Source: Microcaldota archaeon (GTDB lineage Archaea > Micrarchaeota > Micrarchaeia > Anstonellales > JAGGVH01). From it: 49,023 nucleotides of DNA. A program made the position numbers and the translations under genes. This document shows positions 48,891 to 49,023 of the stretch, piece after piece. The stretch spans positions 1 through 49,023 of the forward strand of contig JAGGVH010000016.1 of assembly GCA_021158105.1 (NCBI GenBank), written 5' to 3'. Under the pieces are notes generated by a model that did not search any database, was not told the DNA's origin, and saw nothing but the letters and a program-made list of their open reading frames with translations. The stretch's first letter is position 1, and each line of letters begins with the position of its first letter.

Positions 48891-49022
48891 CTAAATATAC
48901 ACTTCAATGAAATCTCCTTTCATTCCAGAAGCAAGATATTTAATTCCATTAATCTTAAATTGTTTTTTGGAAAGTTTATGATTATGTCCTCCAATAATAA
49001 TTTTAGGTTTTATTCTTTCAAT
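48891..49022 (-). CDS. Metallophosphoesterase-like protein, C-terminal fragment (5' end outside window)
   Basis: Reverse complement reads IERIKPKIIIGGHNHKLSKKQFKINGIKYLASGMKGDFIEVYI*; GGHNH is the terminal MPE motif. Confidence 0.6.
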   Translation of the reverse strand: MERIKPKIIIGGHNHKLSKKQFKINGIKYLASGMKGDFIEVYI

Positions 49023-49023
49023 A

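Overview
The window is a 49 kb, AT-rich archaeal chromosomal segment. Lineage cannot be fixed from sequence alone. Evidence for Archaea: split RNAP A'/A'' and B'/B'' genes, thermosome, Nop5, aEF-2, aRF1, ABCE1/RLI, two intron-bearing tRNAs, TTTATAAA promoters and class III (pilin-like) signal peptides. Most of it is a conserved core: partial glyA, nop5, enolase, thermosome, thiI, the operon rpoH-B''-B'-A'-A''-L30e-nusA-S12-S7, inositol-1-phosphate synthase + archaetidylinositol-phosphate synthase, RLI, aRF1 and EF-2. It is interrupted by an accessory island at about 31.8-38.5 kb and followed by a cluster of secreted and pilin-like genes at 43-49 kb. The most unusual structure is at 31.86-36.10 kb. 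Three different STAND/AAA-like P-loop ATPase genes are each bracketed by their own gene-specific direct repeat: 69 bp at 94%, 58 bp at 100%, 52 bp at 98%. The upstream copy lies just before (or includes) the TATA box, and the downstream copy sits within -1 to +8 nt of the stop codon. The three units are packed side by side like single-gene cassettes. Second is a 455-aa LAGLIDADG intein in the catalytic GGQ loop of release factor aRF1 (GGQ|C...HN|S). Other notable items: a tandem pair of VirB2/TrbC-like small pilins, an AbiEi/AbiEii-like toxin-antitoxin pair, a pilin cluster with a PrsW-like protease, a Cys-rich repeat lipoprotein, a perfect 14-bp palindrome at the RNAP operon promoter, and a tRNA-Ala intron with a long hairpin.
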